Shown piece by piece: positions 12,117 to 23,635 of a stretch of 64,000 nt of DNA. The stretch's first letter is position 1. Each line of letters opens with the position of its first letter. A program made the position numbers and the translations under genes. Location: positions 248,001-312,000 of the forward strand of contig NC_033563.1 in the NCBI RefSeq assembly GCF_001680005.1, in the 5' to 3' direction. The notes beneath the pieces were generated by a model. That model searched no databases. It was given only the letters and a program-made list of their open reading frames with translations, and was not told the origin of the DNA. Origin of the DNA: Plasmodium coatneyi. Lineage: Eukaryota > Apicomplexa > Aconoidasida > Haemosporida > Plasmodiidae.

Positions 12117-14238
12117 ATGCCGGACCCATCACCACAGGTTTGTTCTTCTTTTTATTTAAAATGGATACATATAAGTATGGTGCACACGTAATATTCTATG
12201 CACAATATAATGGAAATATGGAGAAAAGGAGGAAGATGTACTTACCTATTGTACTCTTCATTCATAATATATATAGAGCATGAGGTTCGATAATTTACCC
12301 TCAAGTGTAATATATAGGAACTTCGAGAAAGGCAGTTGCTATACTAGTAAATATTCTACATTCGGAGCGAAAAGAATTTTATTAAAGGCTTTCCTTGGTG
12401 AGAATGATTATTTGGATAAGACTATGGAAGCCGTGTGCTACTTAAATGAGTTAGGCGACGGGGGAGAATTGAAGCATGAGGAGCGCTGCAAATTCTTATA
12501 TTGGTTCATAGGAAGTGTATTACCGGACGATTCGGGGGAAAAAAACTTTTCGGAACTTATGCAATATATGTATGATGTATTAAGTACCTACGAATGGATT
12601 CCTGTGTGCAGGTCCCTATATTATACTGCTATTAGCAAAGACCTCTTCCAACAAAGAAAAACAGTGTATGATTACTGCTACGACTACAGTAAAATAAAAG
12701 AGCAGTTAGAAATTAGTACTAATCCCCATAAAGACGCCTATTGTAAACACGTCCGAAACGTTACTTCCGCATTTAGTGCTGTACTTGATGATTGTGACGG
12801 GGACGGGAAGAGTAATACGTATTGCATAGAATTTAGGAAAGACTGCCAGGCGAATGATCCCCAAGTATTCCTAAATGAGAATTGCGGACCGAAGTATGGA
12901 GGAAGAACTGATTTAGGGACAGATACAAGAGTACTGACGGTTAGTTCTTCTTTGAAATGAGTGATGTAGCTGCATACATATAATATAATAAATTGAAGTA
13001 TAAGAGTACGTTGAAATATATATATATTCCACATATTTTATTTGTAGAAAACGGATTTAGGGAATTTGCCTTCAAGGCAGGCATATGATGACTTCAACAT
13101 CTATTGGAAGACATACTGTTCTGATACATATGTGGGTAGCATAAAAAGCAGCCTAAAAACTACATTGGAAACGCACCTGAAGAATGATAAGTGCTTAAAT
13201 AGAATTTTGGGTGCCTGGTATTATGTAAACAGAGTAATGAAGGGTGGTAGTAATCCATCCTATGCACATCGCTGTGATTACTTCTATTATTGGTTGGGTG
13301 ATATAATATCTAAAAATTTAAAGGACGACAGTTCATTTGAACAAATTATGAATGCCATCTACAAACAATTAGTTCAAATTGAGGGTATTAATGGGTGTGC
13401 AACTATAAACACTCTTATTACTACTGACAGCAAGTCTTTCGTCCGCAGAAAAGTAATATTTGATTATTTGCATGATCGTACTGCTATACTGGGGCAGCCA
13501 CTTACTAAGGAGACCCCCTGTACCAAAGCATATTCTAAATATCTGCAAGAAGTTGGGCAAAACTATAAAATAGTAGGCGCAAATTGTACAACTGACATAG
13601 AAAAAAGCAGTGATGACCCCTGTTGTAAGCTCCTCAACGAAGGAAAAGGTGGCAGTGCTACAAAACTGAGTCGGGAGGAAATATCCAAATTAACATGCAA
13701 AGTGCACGAAGGAACACCAGAGGAAGGGCCTGACACAGAAGTAGACAACACAAATGACTGTTCAGAAGGTGATGCCGATTTAGTGGATGGTGTCTCTGGT
13801 GGAGAAGGAAAAGGAGGAAGTGACGGTGGTGGTAGTCACAGAAAAGAAGGCGAAGAAGGTGAGGCTCTTAGTGGTGGTGTCGTACCTGCTGCTGTGTCTG
13901 GTGCATTAGCTGCAGTAGGATTACCTGCATTGGCATACTTTTTTTACAAGTATAAATCGCACTTCTTTTTTAAAGAGCCTAAGCACTCTCGTATAAGAAG
14001 GAATAAAAGATCAACATTCAGACATGAATTCAACAGGTTCTCAAACGGCGACTACTCTTCTACCGACGTCTCAACAACAGAATATTCCTCAACAATAGGT
14101 TCGTCATCAAATTTAACAGCAGCAGAATGTTCTACGGATGTTTCTACCGTTTATGGTGGGCCAACATCCAAAGGAAGGGGAAGGGCAAATAATAGAAGAC
14201 CAGGAAACAGAAAGAATATTAGTTATCAACATATGTAA
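12117..14238 (+). CDS. kir: KIR1: two-domain KIR variant antigen with CD99-like stalk
   Basis: Exons 12117-12137, 12277-12939 and 13048-14238, all phase 0, give 624 residues. KIR proteins are PIR-superfamily variant antigens made in infected red cells. Exon 1 encodes MPDPSPQ. Exon 2 holds the first KIR domain, with the core FLYWFIGS in place of the usual FYYWLGD. Exon 3 holds the second (CDYFYYWLGDI). Then come a stalk, a transmembrane helix (about residues 506-529, ending ALAYFFYK) and a basic, Ser/Thr-rich cytoplasmic tail. Residues about 470-498 (13771-13857) include VSGGEGKGGSDGGGSHRKEG, essentially the membrane-proximal CD99 ectodomain. Other KIR genes here have an intron after the TM codon pair Tyr-Lys; in KIR1 the junction AAG|TAT is uninterrupted, so that intron is precisely lost. 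The gene points away from telomere-like array 1 and converges on KIR2. Cytoadhesion or immune modulation is inferred from the family. Confidence 0.9.
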
Positions 14239-14704
14239 AATACACATTGAATGTAATATAACACTGAATGAATAAATTTCCCTTCGGTTAATTGTAAACA
14301 ACGTGGAATGTCCTACGGAAGGAAATAAATAATCACGGAGTTCATACCATCCACAAACAGGTTGATATTTATTTTTTTCTTTCTTTTCTTTTTTCTTTTT
14401 TTTTTTTTGTTGTGCCAGTGTTTGTCCTTCATAATATTGATTCTTTTTCGTATACAAACACATGTGTGACATGGTAAAAAATTTGTGTAAATTTGTACAC
14501 AGTTCCTCTTTTTTTTTGCGGAGGAGAAGCGAGCATTGTGATGTGATGTGCTGGTGGGCGCGGCTAGAAATGGACAACTTTGCGCGCGCGCGCAAAAAAA
14601 AAGAAAGGAGTAATCCAAGCCCTTCTTTTTTTTTTTTTTAAATTTTAGAAGGGGTAGACGGATATACATTTTTTTCTTTTCTTTTCTTTTTTAGAAGAAA
14701 GAAA
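14239..14704. other. Convergent spacer between KIR1 and KIR2
   Basis: Both genes end here. It contains poly-T and poly-A runs (14385-14408, 14593-14604) and a short GCGCGCGCGC tract (14583-14592). Minus-strand open frames here are low-complexity and not convincing. Confidence 0.55.
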
Positions 14705-17467
14705 TTATCTAATATATGGGACAGAATATTCAGATGGGTCCGTTATTGAACCTGTTGCTGTCGAACCAATGGTTGTTGAATATTCGGAAGATGTGTCGTC
14801 GTCTGTTAAGGTGTCGATTCTTTGTTTGATGGTGGACCTTTTTTTCCTTTTATTGTTATTTCTGCTTCTGCCTCCAAAGAAGATGTTTTTTATTCCAGAA
14901 GGTAGAAGATCATACTATGAAAGGAGGAGGTGGGTGGTAGGAGGACGGTAGGAACATCTATATATATACATACACGCAGCCTATACTATATTTTTATTTT
15001 AAATAACAATACATAATAGGGGGCATTATTATTTATATATTCAATTATAACTGTTGCACTTACTTTATATAAAAAGAGAGCAAGTGCCGGTAATCCTATT
15101 GTTGCAGCGGCACCAGCACCAGCACCAGCACCAATACCAATATTGGTGCTATCCACTACAGGGGAGCCTGGGGCATCTGAAGATGTTTGCTGATACAGTG
15201 TTGACACCTGAGATTGGTAACTATGTTGTGGTGGTGCTTGTGGTCTTCCTGGAGGAGGTGGTCCCTGTGGTCCTGCAGCGCCGTGTCCAGAAGAACCTGG
15301 TCTGGGACTACCAGTGTTTTGATTGCCAGTACTACCAAGGCAACCGGATGCTCCGGGTTTGCAAGTTCCTGTGGAACCGGTACCAGACGAACCTGGGTTC
15401 CACGTTCCTGTAGAACCGGAACCAGAAGAACCTGGGTTCCACGTTCCTGTAGAACCGGAACCAGAAGAACCTGGGTTCCAGGTTCCTGTAGAACCGGAAC
15501 CGGAAGAACCTGGATTCCAAGTTCCCGTACTACCGGGACCAGATGAACCTAATAAAGAAGTAAGAAAAAAGGGTGGTTTAAATAATAACGAAGGTCGCAG
15601 AAACTGACATGTTGTGGGTGCATGTTTCCCTTTTCTGTATATTTTTTTTCTCTCTGTAATAACACTTTCGAATTATGCATATTTGTTATATGCCCTACTT
15701 CACCTTGCTCTATTTGTCTTACCTGCTACCGTCCCTAAACGTGATGATGCAGCTCCAGGGCACTCCAATTTTTTAGGTTCCGCGAATTCTCCGTCCTTAT
15801 TACTTTTCTCCCTATCAAATTTTTCACAATATGGTTCTCCGCGGGTTTTTGGGCATTTTTGACTTAAATCTATATGTGCTCCCTGGGCTCGACTGAAGGA
15901 CCGGCTATAATCTGCACTACCACAATATGTGGAAAGCTCCCCCTCATTACTCTGTATTTTATTATAGTCATAGTAGTAATCGAATAGGATTTTAGCCTGT
16001 GGGAACCTGCCTTTGATAATACCTTCGTACAGATTTTTACAATCACATCCGGATATGGAATCCGTCAGTTTATCATAAAGTGTCTTCATAATCAATGTGA
16101 AATTGCTTTTTGTCTTAAATTTATCTCCTAACCAATAATAGAACAAATGACATGGTTTATAGTACTCCGGAATGCCCCCGTCCATCTTCTCGGTACATGC
16201 GTAACAATAAGCCTGTACAATTTCCCTAGGTAAGTTCGCATCCTTAATATTGAGTGTATTTAATCCACTCTTAACATTCCCTATTAATTGTTCGCTACAC
16301 CCTTGACTACTGGTCCCGAAGGAACACTCACTGGCTCCCCCTAATTCAGCATACCTCTGTTCTGAGGGTAATTTCACTGAACCTGCCTGCTGGTCCTATA
16401 AAAATATAGAATTAAACAGAAGGAAATAGTACACGTACATGTATATTATTATGCATTCCTTTCATTATTATTATTATTATTATTTTATTGTGCTGAACAC
16501 AAAGTGTTGTATGTATAATATTTATTTATTTTAAATAGGAAATGACCAATCTATGCTACCTGTGATGGTGATGCTGTCCGTGCTGATTCCAGACGGGGTG
16601 GTGGTGGTGCAGTGCATGTTAGTTCTGAGGGTTTCTTAAATTCTTCCTTCTGAGAATTCTCATTAAATTCGTCACAATATGACTCCCCCTTAGTTCCCCC
16701 GCAATCACCACTTAACTGTGTATATGTTGATAGGGCTGTCTTGAAGGCCTCCTGACATTTTTTATTATTGCAATATTTATAACATTCCGAATCCTTCGGT
16801 AGATTCCTATAGTTATAGTACCAATCAAATAGTATTTTGGCCTTTTCGAAACGTTCCTTGCTAGTACCTTGGTACAGATTTTTACAATTACATGTAGGAT
16901 CGAATTCCGTCAGCTTCTCATAAATTTTCCTCATAACCATTGAGAATTGTTTGTCCTCCTTCCATTCTGCCCCTCTTACCTTATCACCTAACCAAAAATA
17001 AAAGAATCCATAGCGATCAGTATCTGACAGAGAACCGAAATCTCTCCCTGTACCGCTACATGCTATACAGTAGTTTTGTGCAATTCTAAGGATGAAATTC
17101 CAATTTTCCCCTTTGTATGACGATAATGTTCCTTTTAATGCAGTTTCCAGATCACTGGGGGTCTTCCGTTTTTCCCCCCCTCGGAATGTACAACCTCTTC
17201 CTTCCCTTACTTGGTCTAATACATCGTATATTTTTTTTGAAGGTAATTTACTTGTATCTGTGCCCTACAAAATATAGAATGTACGATGGATCAAGGAAGT
17301 GGAGTACGTATGGATGTATGTTACCATGCATTCCGTACACATTATTATTGTTATTATTTTCCTATTATTATTATTTTGATGTGTGTGTGCACATATACAA
17401 TATTGTATGCATAATATTTATCCATACCCTACGTAAGGGAATAACTAACCTGTAGTTTGCACGCCAT
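14705..17467 (-). CDS. kir: KIR2: two-domain KIR variant antigen with fibrinogen-alpha-like repeats
   Basis: Exons, in transcript order, are 17467-17450 (MACKLQ), 17264-16560, 16395-15723, 15548-15064 and 14914-14705, giving 696 residues. Introns 1, 2 and 4 are phase 0; intron 3 is phase 1. Exon 2 carries KIR domain 1 (YGFFYFWLGDK, residues 7-241) and exon 3 domain 2 (FYYWLGDK, 242-465). Exon 4 encodes an unusual stalk: five 13-residue units of the form GSSGSGSTGTWNP, then GSTGNQNTGSPRPGS, a Pro-rich piece (GPPPPGRPQAPP) and the transmembrane helix ending ALFLYK. Exon 5 is the cytoplasmic tail (YDLLPSGIKNIFFGG, then basic and Ser/Thr-rich). The 13-residue unit matches the tandem repeat of the vertebrate fibrinogen alpha-chain connector. 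The 5' end and intron 1 are nearly the same as KIR4's. No stop or frameshift is seen. Confidence 0.9.
15290..15549 (-). repeat. 39-bp tandem repeats encoding GSSGSGSTGTWNP
   Basis: Five 39-bp units lie at about 15355-15549 (sense strand minus). Two of them are identical or nearly so. Degenerate relatives follow to about 15290 (GSTGNQNTGSPRPGS, GSSGHG). The period equals the 13-residue repeat of fibrinogen alpha. They lie at the start of KIR2 exon 4. Confidence 0.9.
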
Positions 17468-17500
17468 TGTTTATGTGTACATATTCTTCTGTATATAGTG
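17450..17500 (-). promoter_or_regulatory. Conserved KIR leader and first-exon block (KIR2 copy)
   Basis: The sense strand reads ACAGAAGAATATGTACACAT, then AAACA and the start codon. The same block stands before KIR4 (24448-24474), and its 3' half (ACACATAAACAATG) before KIR1. It is probably leader or core promoter shared by duplication. Confidence 0.55.
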
Positions 17501-18965
17501 AACTAATGTCAGAATATAACCTTCATATATATTCGTACAGAACACACGTTTGAGGATTATGCTTGCTTTATAAGAATTGAAACTAATGAATTCGTATCAA
17601 ATTCTTACTCTTCCTCCTTCTAAAAAAATGCGCACTCCTTAACTCCCGTAATTATGATGGTACACTATATACGTATGTATTCTAAACCATCATATATATA
17701 TATATATAGTTAAGTGCAAAAAAATATGTACAAAATATTATTAAATTACCAAAGTAAAAGAGAAAAAAAGAAGTAAAGAAAAAAAAAAAAAAAAAAAAAA
17801 AGAATAATTTAATCAAAAATTTGTTATGTATATGCACTTTAATCCACACATTACCCTATTCAATTGTGTATAATTATTCGTACCTATTCACTGCAACACT
17901 ATGTACCCCCTTCCCCAGTTACTATTTTTTTATATTTGGCACAATATTTGCTTAAAAGGGAAAAAAATTTTCATCAGGTATTATTAATGCTTCCCCCCTT
18001 ATTCATCCTTCCACTTCGTTAAATATATCATAAATATTTCATTTACAATATTAGGTGTGCCACTTTCCCTTATTTGAGCTATCTTTTTCCCTCAATTCAC
18101 AGTACACCTTATATAGTAATTTCTCTTTCTCTTTCCTTCACTCTCATTCCTTCATTCCCTTGTTTCCTTGTTTTCTTGTTTTCTTGTTTCCTAGTTTCCT
18201 TCTTTCCTTTTATTTCTTCTTATTCCTTCCTTCCCTATACCACCTCCTTTTCTTCCTTCCCTAGACCCCTTCCTCCCTTCTTCCTTACTTAGACCCATCC
18301 TTTCCTTCCTACTCCTTAGACCCATCCTTTACTTCTCCTTCCTTAGAAGCTCCTTTCCTTCCTCCTTAGATCCCTTCTCACCTTAAACCTCCTTCCTTCT
18401 TTACACCCCTACCACCCGTCCACCCTAACAATTCACCTTGCACCCTATCACCCTTAACACAAACTTCCTTCCCTCAGATCTCCTTCCTTCCACCTAACAA
18501 CCCAACTAACAACTCACCTAACAACCCACCTACCACCAACAACAACTTTCCTTCCAACTACCACCACCCTAACAACCCACCTACCACACTACCACCACCC
18601 TAACAACCCACCTACCACACTACCACCACCCTAACAACCCACCTACCACACTACCACCACCCACCTAACAACCTTCCTTCCTTCCTCCTTAGAACCCACC
18701 TAACAACCCACTATACCCTTAACCCGGAACCTACCTTCGCTAAATTTTAAACCTAGAACCATCCTTTTTTTTTTTTTTTTTTTTTTCAAGAAGCGTGCGG
18801 TGTGTGACAAGGAAAAGTGAGGAAAAAAGAAGGAAGCAAACAAACAAAAAAAAAGAACAGCAGCAGGCATGACAAAAAATGTGTTTGTGTGTGTGTTCTT
18901 ACATTGTAACTTTTATTAAGGATGTTACATGTTGCATGTTACATGTTACATGCTGACTATGAATG
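17468..18965. other. Spacer between KIR2 and KIR3 with pyrimidine-rich minisatellite
   Basis: KIR3 ends and KIR2 begins here on the minus strand. It contains a TA microsatellite (about 17693-17710) and a poly-A run (17780-17801). From about 18060 to 18770 there is almost pure C/T/A plus-strand sequence (TTCC-rich, then ACC/AACAACCC-rich). In that part, 31-bp units containing CTAACAACCCACCTACCACA repeat three times near 18565-18660. A T22 run (about 18765-18786) follows. No gene is supported. Confidence 0.6.
18560..18662. repeat. 31-bp tandem repeat, about three copies
   Basis: Near-identical units of CTAACAACCCACCTACCACA plus CTACCACCACC, within a longer one-sided pyrimidine tract. Related sequence on the opposite strand occurs in KIR6 intron 3 (about 32340-32465). 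Confidence 0.75.
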
Positions 18966-21514
18966 TTACATTCTCCCATAACTAATATTTCTTGACGTCT
19001 GCCTTCCGATGCTACTTTGTCTCTGTTGTTGCCTATGTTGGCTTTGTTGTTGTCCTTGTTGGCTATGTGGTGGATGTTGTTTTTCCCTTCTATTGTTACT
19101 TCTTCCCGTGGGTGGTGGTGGCCCACCATATAAAGTAGATACTTCATCCGTTGAATCGTTACCTAGTGTGGAAGCCTCTTCCTCTATTGAACCTGTTTCT
19201 CTTGAATATAGTGTGGAAGAAGTGTCGTTATCTGTTAATGATGTGCCGATTCTTTGTCGGGTGATGGACCTTTTTTTTCTTCTGCTCCTGGAAGAGGATT
19301 TCTTCACCCAATCGAATGCAGAAGTATACTAAGAAGGGGGAAAAAAGGGAGGTTTAAAATATGTGCAATATACGATATATTCTGTTCTACGTTCCCTCCA
19401 CCCCGTTTTATGAAAATAATGCAGGCATATAATATTATTCGAACATTCAATATGTATATATTTTGATAATTACTTTATACGTATATTTTAAATGATAACT
19501 ATATATTTTGCTCTGTATATAATGCTCATAAGTTTTATTATGTATATTTCAATTATAATTATATATTTACCTTGTAAAGGAGTAAGGCAGTTAACGGAAG
19601 TCCTATTATTGGGACTATGGAAGATATAACAGTGGTAGGGGTGATACTGCTGCTATTTTCAGATGGGGAGGTGATTGTGTCCTCAGTGGAGGATGCCTGA
19701 TAGTTGGATGCTATAGACTCTTCGGTTTTGGGTACTTCACATTTCAATTGTGATAGTTGTTCAGGGTTACATTGTTGACACATTGCTAAAAAATTGGTAC
19801 AATATGAATCACTAACACTCCTCTTTCGATCTGGTCCACTACATTTAGTATATTCAGACTTAAGAGCGTTAACCACTTCCTTTAGATAGGTGTCATAAGC
19901 TTGCGTACATTTGGGCTTTTGAGTAGGGGGAGTTTTACTGTTTCCTTTTAATTGTGCCTTCATAATTTTACATTGTTGGAGGTATTCAAACACTTGTTTT
20001 CTACGATTGAATTCGCTTTCGTCAGCAGTGGTCTCTATTTTATCGCACCCCTTTATAGACTTCCAACTATTCAATTTTGGGAAGAGGTCACTCATAAGGT
20101 CCTTTAAATTACGAACACTCAAAGAACCGTTCAACAGTGTATCCCCTATCCAATAATACAAGTAATCACAATATTCATTAATGGGATTACTACCATTTTT
20201 TTTTTCGTACGTATAACACCAAGCACCTAAAATCTTCTCTGCATTATTATCAACTCCTATATTTGACTGCAATGTGCTCTTTACACTTTGGAGGATATTA
20301 CCACTATCATTACCACAACCCCCTGAGCCCCCACTTAATTCTTCATACTGCTTTAATTTGGATTTCACTCGGTCCAAATGTGTACTCTACAAGTATAATG
20401 AACAGAAAATATGTGCAAAAATACATATATATATCTACATATATATATATATGTACATGTGCATACATATGTATATACAGTATATATATGTATGTCTACA
20501 TATAGATATATAGTGAGGGAGTTGTATATATCTTTTTTAATTTTAAGAGGAAATTTAAAGGAATAAAAGGAATTAAAAAAAGAAAAAGATAGACATGTAG
20601 GAAGGAATGGTGGAAGGACTGGAATGAAATGGACGGAATGGAAGGGAAGTGGTAGGTGGAAGGTTGTGTTAGAGGTGGACGTACCCCTAATATGCCTTCC
20701 GGATCGTCAAGTTCCTCAGGTTCATCGTCCTGCTGTGCTGCTGAATCATTGTCGAAGTCATCCCCAGAAGAAGGTTTTTTTCGTGGGCATTCTAATTCTA
20801 CTGGCCCCTTATTTTTGCATTCTCTGTTTTTCCCTTTGATTTTCTCACAATACCCAGCATCACCTACCCCACAATTTTCACATAACCACTCATATTCCTT
20901 TTGAGCTTCTTCCCTATGGAGGTCATATTTCTGCCCATCGGAATAATCACTACAATTGTCTCTCTTCTGTAGAGCTTTAATGTTATATTCATAATCAAAT
21001 ATTTTCCTACTCTTATCAAAGATGGTTTCGCTGGTACTACGGTATATATTATTACAGTTACACTTAGGCTCCAGCTGCCGCAGTAGATTATACATGTTCC
21101 CAATGATAAACGAGAACCGATTGTTCCTGTCCTCACTTTCCATTATATCACCTAACCAATAGTATAAAAAACCGCAACGATCATCATCTGACAATTTGTC
21201 CGTCTCATTTTCCTGTGCGTAACAGTAGGCAGAGCTAATTTTATCACTATATTTTTTAATAAAATGATAAGTCTGTACTTTACTCCTTATTCCTCCCACG
21301 GAATTACAGTTAGAATTACCTATACTTTCCTTGAATTTTCTATACACTTCCTCGGAAGGTAATTCATCCCCTTCCTTCACCTATAGAACAAATTAAGGGG
21401 AATACATGTATTCCTACATTTCCATTATGTCATAATTTAAAGACTATGTACCTAATATTTATGTATGCACCTTGAGTAAGGAATAACCTGCAGTACATTT
21501 ACCGTCAGTACCAT
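18966..21514 (-). CDS. kir: KIR3: two-domain KIR variant antigen with CD99-like linker
   Basis: Exons, in transcript order, are 21514-21488 (MVLTVNVLQ), 21380-20685, 20386-19571 and 19328-18966, all phase 0, giving 633 residues. Exon 2 holds KIR domain 1 (CGFLYYWLGDI) and ends in an acidic linker. Exon 3 holds domain 2 (CDYLYYWIGDT), a Ser/Thr-rich stalk and the transmembrane helix (PIIGLPLTALLLYK). Exon 4 is a long cytoplasmic tail starting YTSAFDWVKKSSSRSRRKKR and ending in Gln/His/Arg-rich sequence. Residues 210-219 (20751-20780) read KKPSSGDDFD and are followed by an acidic run; this resembles the N-terminal part of the CD99 ectodomain, here between the two domains rather than next to the membrane. 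Intron 2 (20387-20684) is pyrimidine-rich in the sense direction. The gene points away from telomere-like array 2, with its start about 1.0 kb from it. Confidence 0.88.
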
Positions 21515-21986
21515 TGTTCATATATATCCTTCATATAAAATAAGTTCGTACTAAAGTGTGTTGTTCATATATTTATATAGAATAGGTATGCGAGACTTTT
21601 ACTTGCCGCTTAATGATTATCAACTCCAAATTTTTACTTCTTTCATTAGTACACATTGTTTAACTTTTAATTAATAATATCATATATACACATGTACCAA
21701 ACTATCACATATATCATTAAAGCGGAAATATAAACGAATACAATGTAATAGCAGGATGGAAAGAAAAAGGAGGAATTAAGTTTTCTGTACATTTCCTACA
21801 TATATGCTTCATTATTGCATATTGTGCAGCACTATGCGTAGCATTATATTGTTATGCGCCCTCTACAGTTATTAAGTATACAAGAATGGAATTTTTTCTC
21901 CTAAACAATTTCAACATATATTCTTAATTTATGCTTTACTGTTATTTCAAAAAAAAATTATCAAATAACTTCAAATAAACATTGTG

Positions 21987-22033
<47 letters not shown>

Positions 22034-22540
22034 CATAGTACCGCCTTCCCTTCTTAAATGTGCACATCAACTTATATTAAGTAAACGGTATGAATTAAAG
22101 AGGAGCATACAGGGGAAAATCAAAAGAGAGAAGTGCATTATACATAAAAAAATATATATATCAACCCTTGTAAACACAATCTGCAGAATACTTCCCTCTT
22201 CATCTTCTATAATCACTCAATAATAATAATAATTTTCTTTCCATTCCCATGCTTTTTTATTTTTTCTCACCTGGTGTGTACACCATAAATAACATTTCTA
22301 CATATAGTGTATACAATATTAATTGAACTCTTCATTCTCTTCCTCCACATAGATGATATTTTACATACAAATATTAAATTATGCTATTTTTTTTTTTTCC
22401 GGTCTGATATTACCAAGAAGTCTAAAAAAATTAAAGAAACTAAAGAGATGGAAGAGGCTTCATAGGATTAAAGCTCATTCAATTGTATCATTAATAGAAG
22501 ATTCTAAATCTTAAAAGGATTTTTGAGCACAACTTCAACA
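21515..22540. promoter_or_regulatory. 5' flank of KIR3
   Basis: AT-rich sequence between KIR3 and telomere-like array 2, including a long AT microsatellite (about 21989-22026). No gene is supported. It probably contains the KIR3 promoter. Confidence 0.5.
21989..22027. repeat. AT dinucleotide microsatellite
   Basis: About 19 uninterrupted AT units lie upstream of KIR3. Confidence 0.9.
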
Positions 22541-23635
22541 GTTTAGGTGGTTCAGGGGCTTAGGTTTTAGCACTTACGGTTCAAGGTTTAGGGTCCAGTG
22601 CTTTAGGCTTCAAGGGTTTAGGTTTCAGGGGTTAGGACTTACCCATTAGGTTTAAGGGTTCAGGGATTAGGCTTCGGGTTTAACAGTTTAGGTTTTAGAG
22701 TTCAGTGGTTTAGGGTTCAGAATTTAGGGTTCTCGGTTTAGGGTTTAGGGCACAGGCATTAGGTTTTAGAGTTTAGCATTTAGACTTTATGTTTAAGGGT
22801 ACAGTGTTTAAAGGTTTAGAATTCCGGCTTCGCGGTTTATGGTTGAGAGCTTAGGGTTCAAGCTTTAGGATTTACGATTTAGAGCTTACGGTCAGGGTTT
22901 CGGCGTTTAGTTTTCAGGGTTGAGTTTTCAGGGTTTCGGGGTTTAGGTTTCTGGATTTCAGTCTTTAGGGTTCCGGGTTTAGGGTTTAGGGTTTAGGGTT
23001 TATGGTTCAGGGTTGCAGGGTTGCAGGGTTGCAGGGTTTAGTTTTCGGGGTTTCAGTCTTTAGTGTTCGGGGTTTTTGGTTTAGGTCTTAGGGTTCAGGG
23101 CTTAGGGTTTTGGGTTCAGCTTTTAGGGTTTAGCTTACACGTATTTAGGCTTTGGGTTCACTCTTTTCAGGTTTTAGGGTTTTCACGGAATAGGGTTATG
23201 AGTTTAATGTTTAGGATTCAGGGTTTAAGGTTCAGGGTTTAGGGTTTAGGGTTTCGGGTTTAGGGTTTAGGGTTTAGGAAGTAGAATTCAATGCTTAGAT
23301 TATGTCTGGACATGAAACTCATAGCAACTACATGCTTAGGACGAACGCAACGGGGTTCTGCACCTTAAACCGTACTCTCATAACCCTGAACACTGAAATG
23401 CCAAAAACCTGAAAACAGTGAGGTCTATACCCTAAGTACTTGTATGTTAAACCCTCAATGGTGAACGCTAAACCCTAAACACCAAACCATAAATCCTAAA
23501 CCCTGAACCCTGAAACGTAAACCCTGAACACTAAACCCTGAACCCTAAATCCCGAACCTTAAACACTGAACCTTAAACCCTGAACCCTAAGCCCTGAACG
23601 ATAAACCCTAAACCCTATGCCCTGAGCGATGTGTG
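22541..23635. repeat. Interstitial telomere-like array 2, head-to-head
   Basis: Degenerate GGGTTTA/GGGTTCA units lie on the plus strand (about 22541-23280). A junction of about 65 bases follows. Then come CCCTAAA/CCCTGAA units (about 23345-23635). The most regular forward stretch is at 23217-23275, next to the junction. KIR3 and KIR4 start on either side and run outward. Confidence 0.92.
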
